DNA of 64,000 bases, taken from assembly GCF_048564905.1 (NCBI RefSeq), contig NC_133005.1, positions 26,219,501-26,283,500 of the forward strand. Direction: 5' to 3'. The translations under genes were made by a program, and so were the position numbers. Of the stretch, positions 1-12,639 are shown piece after piece. Numbering within the stretch: position 1 is the first letter of the stretch; each line of letters begins with the position of its first letter. This DNA is from Vicugna pacos. Lineage: Eukaryota; Chordata; Mammalia; Artiodactyla; Camelidae. The notes beneath the pieces were generated by a model, which was not told the DNA's origin, ran no database searches, and saw nothing but the letters and a program-made list of their open reading frames with translations.

Positions 1-749
1 TGCTGTTTAAGCCTCAAATGTACTACCACAGAACATCTCTAGATGTCTTCCCTACCTGGAAAACTCCTTCTCCTCCCTGTCTTTTTTTTTACTGGGAAAG
101 CTTTTTCTACTTCAAAATGCAAGCCAAATCACCAGAAATTTTCCTTGATAGGGCTTCCCCTCTCCTTTCTAAGAGTCTGGGGCCTTATCTAATAGTCATC
201 CTAGTGTATCATAATTACTGGTTCACTTGCCCACCCCCTCCTACAGACCACAAGCCCCTTCAGGCTATATTTATTGTGCACACCTTTCTCTCAAAGAATG
301 CAAGGCACAGAGCAGTAAATCAGTAAATGTTTGAAGGCACGAGCAATAGTCTTCTAGTCTAATGACAGGTTCATTAGTCAATATGGCAGCTTCCACTAAC
401 ACATTTGGGACATAACATTAAAATGCCAGAGTGAATTATTTTCATGTACACTTGTCCCTCTATGAGATCAAAAGCTCCTTGTAACTGTTATTACAGGACA
501 TGTATGTCTTCAATAACATCTTAGTCTATCCTGATGCATATCAATCCTATGATCTTAGACAAGTCCTATTATCCTTCTTGAGCTTGTAAAAATAAGATAA
601 TACAGGAATAATGAGATGTCTGTCAAAGTAATATGTAAAGGGTGAACCATAGGAAACTACCATCTCTGTAGGTCAAAATGATTATCAGAAATTTTATATA
701 CTTCAAGCAAGTTCAAATCAAGGCAAGCCCCAGAACAATGAAAAAATAT

Positions 750-1125
750 CTTTCCTTGAATTCAGAAAATAGAAAGCAATGATAGTTTTATGGGACTCAG
801 CAAAAGCAGTTCTTACAAATTTATAGCTATAAACATTCATATTAAATGAGAGAGATCTCATATTATCTGATCTTCCACCATGAGAAACTAGCGGGAAAAG
901 GAGCAAACCAAATCCAAAGCAAGCACAAGAAAATTAAGATCACTGTAAAAATAAATGATACAGAGAACAAAAAAAAAAAGAGAGAAAAATCAACAAAATC
1001 AAAAGTTGGTTCTTTGAAAAGATCAGTAATATTGAAAATAGTTACATTGACCACCTTACACTGACTCAAATTGTTACATTCAGTAATGTAAAAGGGGTAA
1101 TACTACCAAGCTTAAGGAAATAAAA
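750..1125 (+). mobile_element. L1 ORF2 fragment
   Basis: Reads with the L1 ORF2 endonuclease/RT-linker text (e.g. aaatttatagctataaac, and AAAAGTTGGTTCTTTGAAAA). Broken by stops; old. Confidence 0.75.
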
Positions 1126-1129
1126 AAGT

Positions 1130-1985
1130 CATTACATAATGACAGGAGTCAATTCTCCAAGAAAACAACAATCCCTAATGTTTATGTACCTACCAACAGC
1201 ACAGCAAAATAGGTAAGGCAAAAACTGATAGAACTGCAAGGAAAGATAGACAAATCCACTATAAGTTGGACTTCAACACACTCCTAGTAGGCAGAAAATA
1301 ATTAAGGATATAGCTGACTTGAACTACATTATCAATCAACTGGATATAACTGAACTTTACAGAATACTTTATCCCACAGAAGCAGAATACTTATTCTTCT
1401 CAAGCTCACATGAAAATTCACCAGGAAAGACCACATTCTGGGCCATAAAACATACCTTAACAAAATTTTCTTAAAAACAGAAATCATACAAAGTATGTTC
1501 TCAGACCACAATAGAATTAAACTTGAAATCAATAACAGATAGTTACAAATCCCAAAATATTTGGATATTCAACACATTTCTAAATTACATACGAGTCAAA
1601 GAAAAAGTTTCAAAGAGAAATTTTTAAATATTTTTGAACTAAAGAAAAATGAAAATATAACTTATCAAAATCTGTGAGATGCAGTAAAGGCAGTGCTTAG
1701 AGGAAAATTTATAGTACCGAAAGCATGTATTGAAAAGAAAACCTAAAATCAATCATCTAAGCTCCTACTTCAGTAAACTAAACTCAGCAACTTAAGCCTA
1801 ATGTAAACAGAAGAAAATAATTATAAAAATGACAGCAGAAACCACTGATATTCAAAGCAGGAAATCACTAGGAAAAACTAAGGAAACCAAAAGCTGGTTC
1901 TTTCAAAAATTCATAAAATTGGTAAACCTCTAACCAGGCTAATCAAGAAAAAAAAGAGAAAAGACATAAATTACTAATATCAGAG
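1130..1985 (+). mobile_element. L1 ORF2 fragment
   Basis: A second sense L1 piece that restarts earlier in ORF2 (CCTAATGTTTATGTACCTA) and runs again into the AAAAGCTGGTTCTTT segment, so it is a separate copy or rearranged. Degenerate. Confidence 0.7.
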
Positions 1986-2495
1986 ATGTAAGAGAGGTAC
2001 ATCTATGTTCACTGCAGCATTATTCACAATAGCCAAAAGGTGGAAACCAAAGTATCCACTGACAGGTGAATGGATAAACAAGATGTGATATATACAAAGG
2101 AATATTAAATGGTATATTATTTAGCCTTAAAAAGAAAGAAATTCTGATACATACTACAACATGCACGAACCTCGAGCACATTACACTAAGTGAAAGAAGC
2201 CAGTCACAAAAAGACATATACTGTATCATTCCACTTACATGAGGTACCTAGAGTTGTCAAATTTATAGAGACAGAAAGTAGGATGATGGTTGTCAGGGTC
2301 AGGAAGAGTGGGAAGAAGCGGAGAGAAATGGGGAATTGTTTAATGAGTACAAGGTTTAGTTTTCCAACACAAAGAGTTCTGGAGACCGACTATACAACAA
2401 TATAAATACTTAACACTATTAAACCGTATGTTTAAAATGGTTAAAATGATAAATTTATGTTATGTGTATTTTTACCACAATTTAAAATAAATAAA
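1986..2495 (+). mobile_element. L1M-type 3' end
   Basis: Contains GTTCACTGCAGCATTATTCA, the stretch after ORF2 (ACTTACATGAGGTACCTAGA) and a terminal TGTGTATTTTTACCACAAT. No clean poly(A). Confidence 0.75.
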
Positions 2496-2509
2496 ACAAG
2501 CATCACATT

Positions 2510-3570
2510 ATTGATCCCTTTAAATATTGAAAGGATAATAAAAGAATTATATGAACAACTCCATGTCCACAAATTTCATTACTTAAACAGATCATTCCTT
2601 GAAAGACACAAACTATCAAACTCACATGAGGAGAAATAGGTACACTGATAAGCCTGTATCTATTAAAGATACTGAGTTAATAATTTAAAGAATGGGCAAA
2701 GTCTCTAAGTATATATTTTTCTGAAGAAGATGTAGAGACGGCCAATAAGCGCATGAAAAAAATGCTCAACAGCATTAATTATCAGAGAAATGCAAATTGA
2801 ACTCAAAGTAAGACACCACTTCATACCAATGAGGATAGTTATAATTAAAAAGACAAATAATAGTAAGTGCTGGCTAGAGTGTAGAGGAATTGGAATCCTC
2901 ACACTCTGCTGGTGGGAATGTAAAATGGTGCAGCTACTTTGGAAAAAAGAGTTTGGCAGCTTCTCAAGAAGTTAAATATAGTTACCATATGACCCAGCAA
3001 TCCAGGTAGGAAGCCAAAAGAAATGAAAACAATGTCCACACAAAAACTTGTACACATAAATTCATGGCAGCTTTATTCATAATAACCCAAAAGTAGAAAA
3101 AAAAAAACTAATGTCCACCAACTGATAAACAGATAAGTAACAAATGGTATACCCATATAGCAGAATATTATTTGGTGATAAAAAGAAATGAAGTACTAAT
3201 ACTTGCTACAACATGGACAAATCTTAACATTATGCTAAGTGAAAGAAGCCATCCGTAAAAAGCCATACATTATTTGATTCTATTACTATGAAATGTCCAG
3301 AATAGGTAAATCCATAAAGTCAGAAAGTAGATTAGTAGCGACCTAGGGCTGAGAGGAGGTAGAGGGCAGGAATGGGGAGGGAACTGGGCAGTGACTGCTA
3401 ATGGGTATGGAATTTCTTTAACGGTGATGAAATTTTCTAAAATTGACTGTGGAGATAGCTACTGTGGAGATAAACTTCATGTATATAGTAAAACCATTGA
3501 CTTGTATACTTTAAATGGGTGACTTATGTACTATGTGAATTATATTTCAATAAAGCTGCTATAAAAATAA
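2510..3570 (+). mobile_element. L1M ORF2 end and 3' UTR
   Basis: ORF2 C-terminal text (ATGAGGATAGTTATAATTAA, CTGCTGGTGGGAATGTAAAA) runs into an L1 3' UTR ending near AATAAAGCTGCTATAAAAAT. Confidence 0.78.
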
Positions 3571-3745
3571 ATCATGGACATAAGTAACTTTATGGGGTGA
3601 TGTAAGTGATGTAAATGTTCTAAAATGACTGTGGTAATGTTTAACTATAAATTTCCTAAAAATCACTGAATTGAACAGCTCAATGAGTAAATTTTATAGT
3701 CCATAAATTATACCTTAATAAAAGCTCTTTTAAAAAAGAAACATT
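3571..3745 (+). mobile_element. L1 3'-end fragment
   Basis: A short extra L1 3' tail (AAATTATACCTTAATAAAAG) directly behind the previous one. Confidence 0.55.
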
Positions 3746-3749
3746 TAAG

Positions 3750-5610
3750 ATTTCTGGTCAAGATGGCAGAGTGGTAGGACCACGAGCTCACCTCTCCTCA
3801 TGACTACAACAAAACCACAACTGAATGCTAAACAACCATTGAAAAAAAGACTGGAACCTAGCAAAAAAGATCTTTTGCAACTGGAAACATAAAGAGGGAA
3901 CCACAGCAGGATGGTAGGAGGGGTGTGTTTGTGATATAATTGGGCCCCATATCCCTCGGGTGGGCGACCCACAAGCTGAAGATTCGTTAAGTCACAAAGG
4001 CCTTCCCACGGAGGTGAGAGCTCTAAGCCCCATGTCAGGGTCCCCAGCTCCAGCCCTGGCATTGGGAAGAAAAGGAGACCCCAGGACATCTGGTTCTGAA
4101 GGCCAGTGGGGCCTGGTGCCAGGAGCCCCACGGGACTGAGGGAAAAGGAGAATTCATTCGCTTGGAAAGCGTACACAGAATCTCGTGTGAGCCAGGTCTA
4201 AGGGCAGAGGCAGCAATTTCATAGGAACGTGGGCCAGGCCTGCCTGCTGGATTTGGAGGGTCTTCTGGGGACGTGGGGGATGGCTACGGCTCACCCAGGG
4301 GACATAAAAGCTGGTGGTGGACATTATGGGAGTAGTCATCTACATGAGCTTCCCTGGAGGCAGACATCTTGATTGGATCATTAGCACCTGAGACCTAGCC
4401 CCACGCAATAGCCTGTAGGGAAGCCTCAAGCCAAACAACATACAGGGTGGGAACACAGCCCCATTCATCAGCAGACTTCTCAAGCCACAAAGGCCCTACA
4501 CACCAGAGGTCCAGGACCAAGCTTCACCCAGCAGGGGGCAGGCACCAGCTCCTCCTGCCAGGAACTCTGCTTAAGCCTCTAGTCCAGCCTCATCCCCAGG
4601 GGCAGATACTAGAAATAAGAAAACATTAATCCCAAAGCCTGTGGAAGGAATCCACAAACACACACAAAGATAAACAACATGAGGTGGCAAAGGAGTATCT
4701 CCCAGGCCAAGGCACGAGATAAAATCCCAGAAGAAATAAGTGATGAGGAGATAAGCAATTTACCTGACAAAGAGTTTAAAGTAATGATGGTGAAGATGTT
4801 CAGAGAACTCAAGAGGAGTAAAGATGCACAGAGCGAAGTCTTTAGCAAAGAGCTGGAAAATATAAAGAATACCCAAACAGAGTTGAAGAATAAAATTCCT
4901 GAAATGAATAACACACTAGAAGGAACCAGGAATAGACTAAATGAGGCAGAAGAAGAGATCAGTGAGCTAGAAGACAGATTAGTGGAAATCACTACGGCAG
5001 AACAGAAAACAGAAAAAATAAAAAGGAATAAGAGAACTCTGGGACATGAAGCACTCTAATATTTGCATTATAGAGGTCCCAGAAAGAGAAGAGAGAGAGA
5101 AAAGACCTGAGAAAATTTTCAGAGAGATACTCATTGAAAACTTCCCTAATTTGGGAAAGTCACCCAAGTCCAGGAAGTACAGAGAGTACCACACAGGATC
5201 AACTCAAAGAGGAATACATCAAGGCACACAGTCAACAAATTGACAAAAATTAAAGATAAGGAGAAAATATTAAAATTAGCAAGAGAAAAGCAACAAATAA
5301 CATACAAGGGAACTCCCATAAGGTTATCAGCTGATTTTTCAGCAGAAACTCTACAGGTCAGAAGAGAGTAGCATGATATATTTAAAGTGATGAAAGGGGA
5401 AAACTTACAACCAAGAATACTCTATCCAGCAAGGCTCTCATTCAGACTTGATGGAAAAATCAAAAGCTTCACAGATAAACAAAAGCTAAAAGATTTCAGC
5501 ACCACCAAACCAGCTTTACAACAAATGTTAAAGGACCTTCTCTAGTTATCAAAACGTAAGAAAAGAAAACAAAAAGAAGAAAGAGAAAAAAAAAAGACCT
5601 ACAAAAGATT
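3750..5610 (+). mobile_element. L1 5' UTR and ORF1 region
   Basis: Starts like an L1 5' end (GGTCAAGATGGCAGAGTGGT), has a GC-richer 5' UTR to about 4670, then an ORF1 whose first 126 codons (4679-5059) are open: MRWQRSISQAKARDK, then EEISNLPDKEFKVMMVKMF and a coiled coil. Further ORF1 text follows out of frame (LIENFPNLGKSPKS) and ends near KPALQQMLKDLL. ORF2 is missing, so this is truncated or HAL1-like. Not coding for the host. Confidence 0.8.
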
Positions 5611-6180
5611 GCTTTGGCTGTTCGGGGTCTTTTATGGTTCCTTATAAATTCTGGAATTGTTTGTTCTAGTTCTGTGAGGAATGTTGTGAGTATTTTGACG
5701 GGGGTTGCACTGGATCTGTGGATTGCTTTGGGTAATGTTGCCATTTTGATAGTGTCGATTCTTCTAATCCAAGAGCACAAGAAATCGTTCCATTTCTTTG
5801 TGTCATTTCAGTTTTCAGAGTATAGGTAACCTCCTTGGTTAAGTTTGTTTCTAGGTATTTTGTTCTTTTTGATGCAATGGAAATGTTTATGTCAGTTACA
5901 AAATTCTGGTTTTTGAAGTGAAAAAAAAGTGAATGAAGGGCTGCAAATGGCAAAGTATCCTTCTTTCTTATGGGTGAGCTGTATTCCATTACATATATGT
6001 ATGCTGCATCTTCTTTATCCATTCACTTGTTAATGTGCACTTAGGATGTTTCCATATCTTGGCAATTATAATGTTGCTGTTAATAGCAAGGTGTACATAT
6101 CTTTTTGAATTAATTCTTATTTTGTGATTGGCTTTATTCCTTTGATAACTATGTAAAGCTAAAGCTCTAAACGTTCTTAG
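5611..6180 (-). mobile_element. L1 ORF2 fragments, inverted
   Basis: Antisense L1 RT text (CACTGGATCTGTGGATTGCT) to about 5880, then the ORF2 3' end (TATTCCATTACATATATGTA, TTTATCCATTCACTTGTTAA). The orientation switch next to the sense 5' part may be a rearranged L1. Confidence 0.72.
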
Positions 6181-6750
6181 AAACAATGAACAGTACATAT
6201 ATGTAAATTTAAAAATACATGTGCAGTGGAAAAAAAAAAGTGCTATCAAGCCACGAAAGACATGGAAGAAATTTAAAAGACATATTACTAAATGAAAGAA
6301 GCCAGTCTACAAAAGGCTACAAATTGTACAATTCCAACCAAATGATATTCTAGAAAGGCACAGCTACAGAAACAATAAAAAGATCGTGGTTTCCAGGAGT
6401 TTGGGGAGAGGGAAGGAGGGATGAATAGATGGAACACGAGGGATTTTCAGGGCAATGAAATTATTCTGCATGATACTATAGTGGTGGCTACATGTCATCA
6501 AGCATTTGTCAAAACCCATAGAATGTACAATATCAAGAGTGAACCCTAAAGTAAACTATGGACTTTGGTTGATAATAATGTGCCCGTGTTGGATCATCGA
6601 TTGTACCAAATATGCCACACTGATGAGGGATGTTGAAGGTAGGGGAGTATGTATGTGTGAGTGGAGAGGGCTATGTGGGAACTCTCTATTTTCTCCTCAA
6701 TTTTGCTGAAATTGCTCTAAAAAAATTAAGTCTATCAGATAACTTCAAAA
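6181..6750 (+). mobile_element. L1 3' end
   Basis: Typical L1 3' UTR text: GTCAAAACCCATAGAATGTA, then TTGCTGAAATTGCTCTAAAA and an A-rich end near 6750. Confidence 0.72.
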
Positions 6751-6764
6751 AAAAAAAGGCAGAG

Positions 6765-6905
6765 ACGTGGAGGAAGTTGGGTTTGGGGGAGCCATGAGGA
6801 TCTCTATGGAAAGAGCATTCTAAGTAGAAGGAATGACAAATGGAAAAGGCTCTGGGGCAGGAGCATTTGGGACGAGTTCAAATATCGGGGTGGGAGGCCA
6901 GTGCG
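6765..6905 (-). mobile_element. L2 fragment
   Basis: Antisense L2 text, e.g. GGAAAGAGCATTCTAAGTAG, then GGCTCTGGGGCAGGAGCATT. Confidence 0.6.
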
Positions 6906-7484
6906 GCTGGAACACGAGCAAGTCTCCCTTGCCCACATGCATACAAGCCAGTCTGAGTGCCACCTCCTGGTCCCCTCTGCACCCTAATTTGCCTGGCCTG
7001 AAGCCTCCCCAACACTTCTCCCTGAGTTCGACACAGTGATGCTCTGCCTGCCCCTCCCACTCCCCGGAAGCAGTTACTCCAGCACAAAACAGGATGTGGT
7101 GTCACAACTGGCCATTCCCATTTGTCACCGGGAGAGTAATACACTGCACCCTAGTTTGTAAAAGGATGTACGTGAAGCCACCTCACCTACTACTTACTGC
7201 GTGAGAAACTGTGTGCACAGAGGGGTCAGCACCCTGTTGCCAAAGTGCCAAATCCAGTCTGATGCCTGTTTCCATACAGCCCGGAAGCTAAGAATGGGAT
7301 TTACAGATGAACACTTACAATTGATTTGATCTTAGGGAACACTAACTCTGAACCCCAAATGTAAGCAGTTACTTGGAATAGTTAGCAAAATATTATTATA
7401 AAAAAAATTCCATTCTTCTATTAGTACACCTGCATAAGAAGAAAAAAATAACACTTAAAAAAGGAGAGAAAAAGGAACAAAGAA

Positions 7485-10400
7485 GAGGTGGGACATCTAA
7501 AAAGTAAATACTGCATTAAGCAAGTATATTTAAATCCCCAAGTATTAGTTATTACATTAAAAGCAAATGTACTAAATGCGCCAATTAAAAGACAAAGTTT
7601 GTTATACTGCTTACCTAATAAACAAACGTCTTATAGAAAGGCTGAAAATAAAAGAACAGGAAACAATACACAATGCAAACATCCACCAAAAGAAAGGTGG
7701 TATAAGTGTATTAAAATCAGCATATGAGACTTAAGGCATAAAGTATTACCAGAGATAAAGACATTTTATGACAATAAAATGGTTAACTAGGACAATCTAA
7801 ACAGTTCTAAATCTGAGTGTACCTAATAAACAAATCCATAACCATAGTGGGATATTTTTATAATTTCTCTCAGGAACTGATATAAACAAAAAACTAGTAA
7901 AGATATATAGGGTTTTAACACAATTAAACAAAATGGACCCACTACAGCACTACATCTGACAGCTACTCTTATACATTCTTTGCAAGTACACAGAACATTT
8001 ACAAAATGACAAGTTGTTAGGCCATAGAGCAAATTTCAGCACATTTAAATGAATCGAAATACAGACTATTTCAGTGCAATCAGCCTAAAGTCTGTAATAG
8101 AAAGATAACTATAAAACCCCCATATTTGGAAATTAAGAAATACACTTATAAAAATGCATAGGTCAAAGAAGAAATCCAAGCACAAATTTGAAAATATTCT
8201 GAAATAAGTGATAATGAAAACACTACATGTCAAAATTTGTGGGGTGCAACTAAAGCTACGACTAGTGGTCAGATTAAACTTGATATCAAAACCTGCTGAA
8301 AGGAAAATTATAGGCCATTCTCACTCATGAACATAAAAGAGGAAGAATCCTAATAAAAAAATTAGTGAATCAAATTCACCAACCCATAAAAGGGATGAAA
8401 TTTTGTACCAGAAATTCAGATTTGGTTTAATACTTAAAAATTTTACTCAGTGTAATTTATCACATTAATAACACAATGGAAAACAATTATATGAACATCT
8501 CAATTGATGCAGGAAAAAACATTTTGATAGACTTCAACATCAGAAACCCAGTAAAGAAGTGAACTAATAACAATATCTACAAAAAACCTTCAGCAAACAT
8601 CATACTTAATGGCTAAATGTTTAAGCCTCTCCCTCTCAGATCAGGAACATGCCACTTCAATTCACTGCACTAGCAGCACAGCAAGGCAAGCAGATAAAAA
8701 AAAAAAGATTAGATGTAAGATTGGAAAGGATAAAATAAAACCTTTATTTGCAGACAATATTTGCAGATGATTGTACACATATACAATCCAAAAGAATCTA
8801 AAAGTAAAGTCATAAAATATAGAAGCGATATAAAAATCAGTCTTGCTTTTTATATTACAGCTACTGCTAGAAAACACAATTTTAAAAACACTATATACAA
8901 TACCATCAAAACATGTCAAATGCCAAGGAATAAATCTAACAAGAGTTATGTAAGACCACTTCATAGAAAACTATAAAACATTATCAAGAGAGATGAAAGA
9001 AGACCAAACCAAAGAAAAAGAGGGGGGAAGGGCAGCGGAGGGAGAACAAATGTATTGCATTGAAAAGACTGAAGGCAATCACGATTAAAATTTTGATGTA
9101 AAAATGTACAAGTTCATTCTAAAATGTATATGGACATGGCAAAGGGCCAAGAATAGTCAAGGAAATCTTGAAGATAAATAGAAGATACTCTTCCAATTCA
9201 ATATACTATAACCAAAATCAACACATAAAAATCACAGAAAATAAGACAGTGTGATATCAGCATAAGGATAAAAGGGCAGACCAGTGGAACAGAAGAGACG
9301 GAAACAGATGTGAAAACAAACACTAAAGAGCAATGAAGAGTCTTTTCAATAACAGGTTAACTAGCTATCTATGTGGAAAAGCTCATCCCACACCCCAAAA
9401 TAAATTCCAAGTAGAGCATATATTTAAATGGAAAAGATAAAACAATAAAGCTTCTAGGAGATAAATAATCTTCATGACCTTAGGGTAAGCAAAGATTTCT
9501 TAAACAGAATACAAAAAGCACTAACCATAAAGGAAAATAGCGATACAATGAGTTGTGTTAAACTTAAGCACTTCCGTTCACCAAAAGGTATTTTTAGAGA
9601 CTGAAAAGGCAAGCCACCAAATGAGAAAATACTTGCAAAACATCACTACAAAGGGCTCATATCCAGGAAATGAAAAGAACTTCAAATCAATAAAAAAAGA
9701 AAAAAGAAAAATCCCATTAGAAAAATGTGCAAAAGATTTTAACAGGCAATCTAGAACCGACGAAGTCCAAAAGGCCAATAAACTTCTGAAAAGGTGTTTA
9801 ACCTCATTGGTCACCAGGGAAACACAAACTAAAACCATAATGAGATACCACTGCACAAACACTAGAATGACTAAAATTAAGAGGACTGGTAACATCATGG
9901 GTTAGCGAGAACATGGAACAACAGAAACTCACATACACTGCTGGTGGGACTGGAAATTAACACAACCACCTGGGAAACTGTTTAGTAACAGTTAACTGAT
10001 GCTGAACCTGCGTATATCCTATAACCCAACAATTCTACTTCTAAGTATATACCCAAAAGAAATTGTGCATATAGGCATTAAAAGACATGTACAAGAATGT
10101 ACATACAAGCATTATTCACAATAGTCAAAAACTGGAAAGATCCCAAATACTAATCAAAAGTACAATGAATTAATTGTGGCTTAGTATCATCAAATACTAT
10201 ACAGCACTGAAAATGAATGAACTGTAGCTTCACCATCATCATGGGTGAATCTAACAATGTTGACTGAAAGAAGGCAGACTCAGTGAATACTATTTGACTT
10301 TATTTATATAAAGCATAAGAACTAGTACAACTAAATGCTATGCTGTAAGTCAGACCAGTAATTTCATTTGGAAAGGAAGAAGAGTAGGGACTGGCAGAGG

Positions 10401-10515
10401 GTACAGAGGTGATGTGGTGGCTGCTACATAGTTGATGATTCTGTTATTGTTCATTGAGCTGTGCATTTACTTTTTGTGCATTTTTATTTGTGTGTTATAT
10501 GTCAACACAAAAAGT
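7485..10515 (+). mobile_element. L1 ORF2 to 3' UTR, long degraded copy
   Basis: A long sense L1 of about 3 kb. It has ORF2 segments (CAAATGTACTAAATGCGCCA; GCCAATAAACTTCTGAAAAG; ACTGCTGGTGGGACTGGAAA) and a 3' UTR (TGGAAAGGAAGAAGAGTAGG) to about 10500. Many stops and gaps; a fossil of the L1M class. Confidence 0.8.
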
Positions 10516-10519
10516 TTTG

Positions 10520-10960
10520 TAAGCACCTGACACAAAATATTCTGTAAGTACCGATCAAGGCAGGATCTCTAAAATACATTTTAAGTTAAAAAAGCTAGAT
10601 GCACAATAGCATATACGGAAAAAGATATATACACATGCTTTTCTAAGTTTAGAATGTCCCTAGAGGGATACACAAGACATCAATAATCATAGTTGCCTCT
10701 GGGAGTAGAGCTGGAGGGTGCTAGTAGAGGTGGTAGTGGGCTACTTGCAAGGAGACAACCTTTCTACATATACACGTGCACATGTTTTATCTATTCAAGT
10801 TAAGTATTACCTCTGCTGGGGAAGGACTGACGTGAAAGGGGCATTAACCGTACTGATAATATCTCAAATTTGGCGGTGGGTACATGGTTATTGTGGTAAT
10901 ACACTGGTATTATTTATTATAGCTTTTCACAGGTCAACTACTTAACAATACACTTAAAAA
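10520..10960 (+). mobile_element. L1M 3'-end fragment
   Basis: Older L1M tail: GGATACACAAGACATCAATA, then GTTGCCTCTGGGAGTAGAG. Confidence 0.6.
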
Positions 10961-10969
10961 ACTCAAGTC

Positions 10970-11230
10970 TCTCCACAATGACACACTGTGGATGCTCAAT
11001 AAATGTTACCTTCCCCACCCTATTCCCAAATACCTAAACTTATCTCCCACCTATCCCCCACAGGAGCACTTCACTTTCTCTCCTGTCTTCTAATGGCCAA
11101 TTTTGAGGGCTTTCTCAGTGGTGTTCTTAGTGCCAGAAGTATCTCCACTACTCTGTTAAAATTCTACTCATTCTTCAGAACCAGCTCAAGTCTCACCTAT
11201 TTCATGAAGCTCTCCAAAGCAATCATGGCC
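10970..11230 (+). mobile_element. L2 fragment
   Basis: L2-type text (CAGAACCAGCTCAAGTCTCA, CTATTTCATGAAGCTCTCCA). Confidence 0.55.
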
Positions 11231-11344
11231 CAAACTTCACAGGAGAAAAAAAAATGCCTTTTAAAAATAGGAAGCCCCTAAGAGAACATTAGGTGCAATC
11301 ATTCTGCAGAGGGTGTTAATGTCAGGTGATAGACATGACTTTAC

Positions 11345-11520
11345 TATGGTTATTTTATATATATGCATCTATATATATATTTTATTGAAGTATAGTCACT
11401 TTACAATGTGTACAATTTCTGGTGTACAGCATAATGTTTCAGTCATACATATACAAACATACATTCATTTTCATATTTAGTTGTTATATATTTTAATGTG
11501 TATCTACACAAAGTGTCCTC
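11345..11520 (-). mobile_element. L1 3' end, inverted
   Basis: TTTTATTGAAGTATAGTCAC, then TTTACAATGTGTACAATTTC: the reverse complement of the L1 3' tail seen again at 19.8, 46.6, 49.3 and 50.9 kb. Confidence 0.75.
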
Positions 11521-11539
11521 ACAATGAATAAAAAGACCT

Positions 11540-12110
11540 TCATCAATGCATATCATAGTTAAATTTCAGAGTACCAGAAAAAGAGATGATCCTAAAAGCT
11601 CTGAGGAAGTGAGGGGTAGGAAAATAGGTCACGTACAAAGGACTGGAAATCAGAACAGAACCTCTTAACAGTTACACCAAATGCCTGAAGACAATGGAAT
11701 AATATCATTAAAAAATTAAGGAAAAATAACTTCCAACTTAGAATTCTATATCCAGCTAAGCTAAATATGCAAGTGTAAGAATAAAAGACATTTCCAGACA
11801 TGCAAGCTTAAAAAAAGGCTACCTCCCATATACATTCTCTTAGGAGTCTACGGGAGTTCCTTTTCCAAGAAAAGGGAACATAATATTCAGAAAACAGAGG
11901 CTCTAGAACGTAAGAAAAAGAAAGAAAATGCTCTCAATTTGGTGAAGAGAAATCCTAAGAATTCAGCTGTGCAGCTGTTCTAGCGAGTAACTAGTCCAAA
12001 CTGGAGGACAGAGGGTTCCAAGGACTTAAAAAAAAAAAGAAGAGTTTTGTTTCAGAATTTGGGAATAAATGATAAGAACAAAAAAAGAAAAGAAAAATTC
12101 TAAAGGATGA
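11540..12110 (+). mobile_element. L1/HAL1 ORF1-region remnant
   Basis: AACTTAGAATTCTATATCCA, then AGCTAAGCTAAATATGCAAG, matches the end of L1/HAL1 ORF1 text. Degenerate. Confidence 0.55.
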
Positions 12111-12420
12111 TAATTCTAGTGGAAAAAGCCAGACTCAAAAGGCAACAAATGGAATGGTTCCATTTCTATGACAGCCTGTAAAAGGGCGCAAGAACAGGAC
12201 AAAAGACAGAGGAGCAGTTGCCAAAGGAACGGGGTGGGGAAGGGACTAACTACTACCAGGGAATTTTCTACATCCTAACTGTAGTGGTGGTCACACAGCT
12301 GTATGTGTTTGTCAAAACTCACAGAACTACACACTAAAAGGGTGAATTCTACTATATTTATATTTACATCTCAACTTTAAAAATGGGAGGGAAAGGGCAG
12401 CTTTTAACTCTAAGAAAAAC
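12110..12420 (+). mobile_element. L1 3' end
   Basis: GTCAAAACTCACAGAACTAC within L1 3' UTR-like text, ending in a weak A-rich run. Confidence 0.65.
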
Positions 12421-12639
12421 AAAAAATTATACAAAACAAATCGTTGTACACTATATGGCTCTGCTGTAAACAATTATACCATCATCCTAATGTAAATACC
12501 TAATAACAACAGCCAAAATTGATATACCTACATTAGAAGAATGATAAAGACCAAATGTATCCCACAGGGTGCTGTGAATTAAATCCTAATCTTCTACAAG
12601 AGGGAGAAAGGATAATTTCTTTAAAAAAAAAAAAAAAAG

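Noticed and set aside
4679-5059. 126-codon coiled-coil protein gene
   Set aside because: It is the N-terminal part of L1 ORF1, within L1 5' UTR and ORF1 context; not a host gene.
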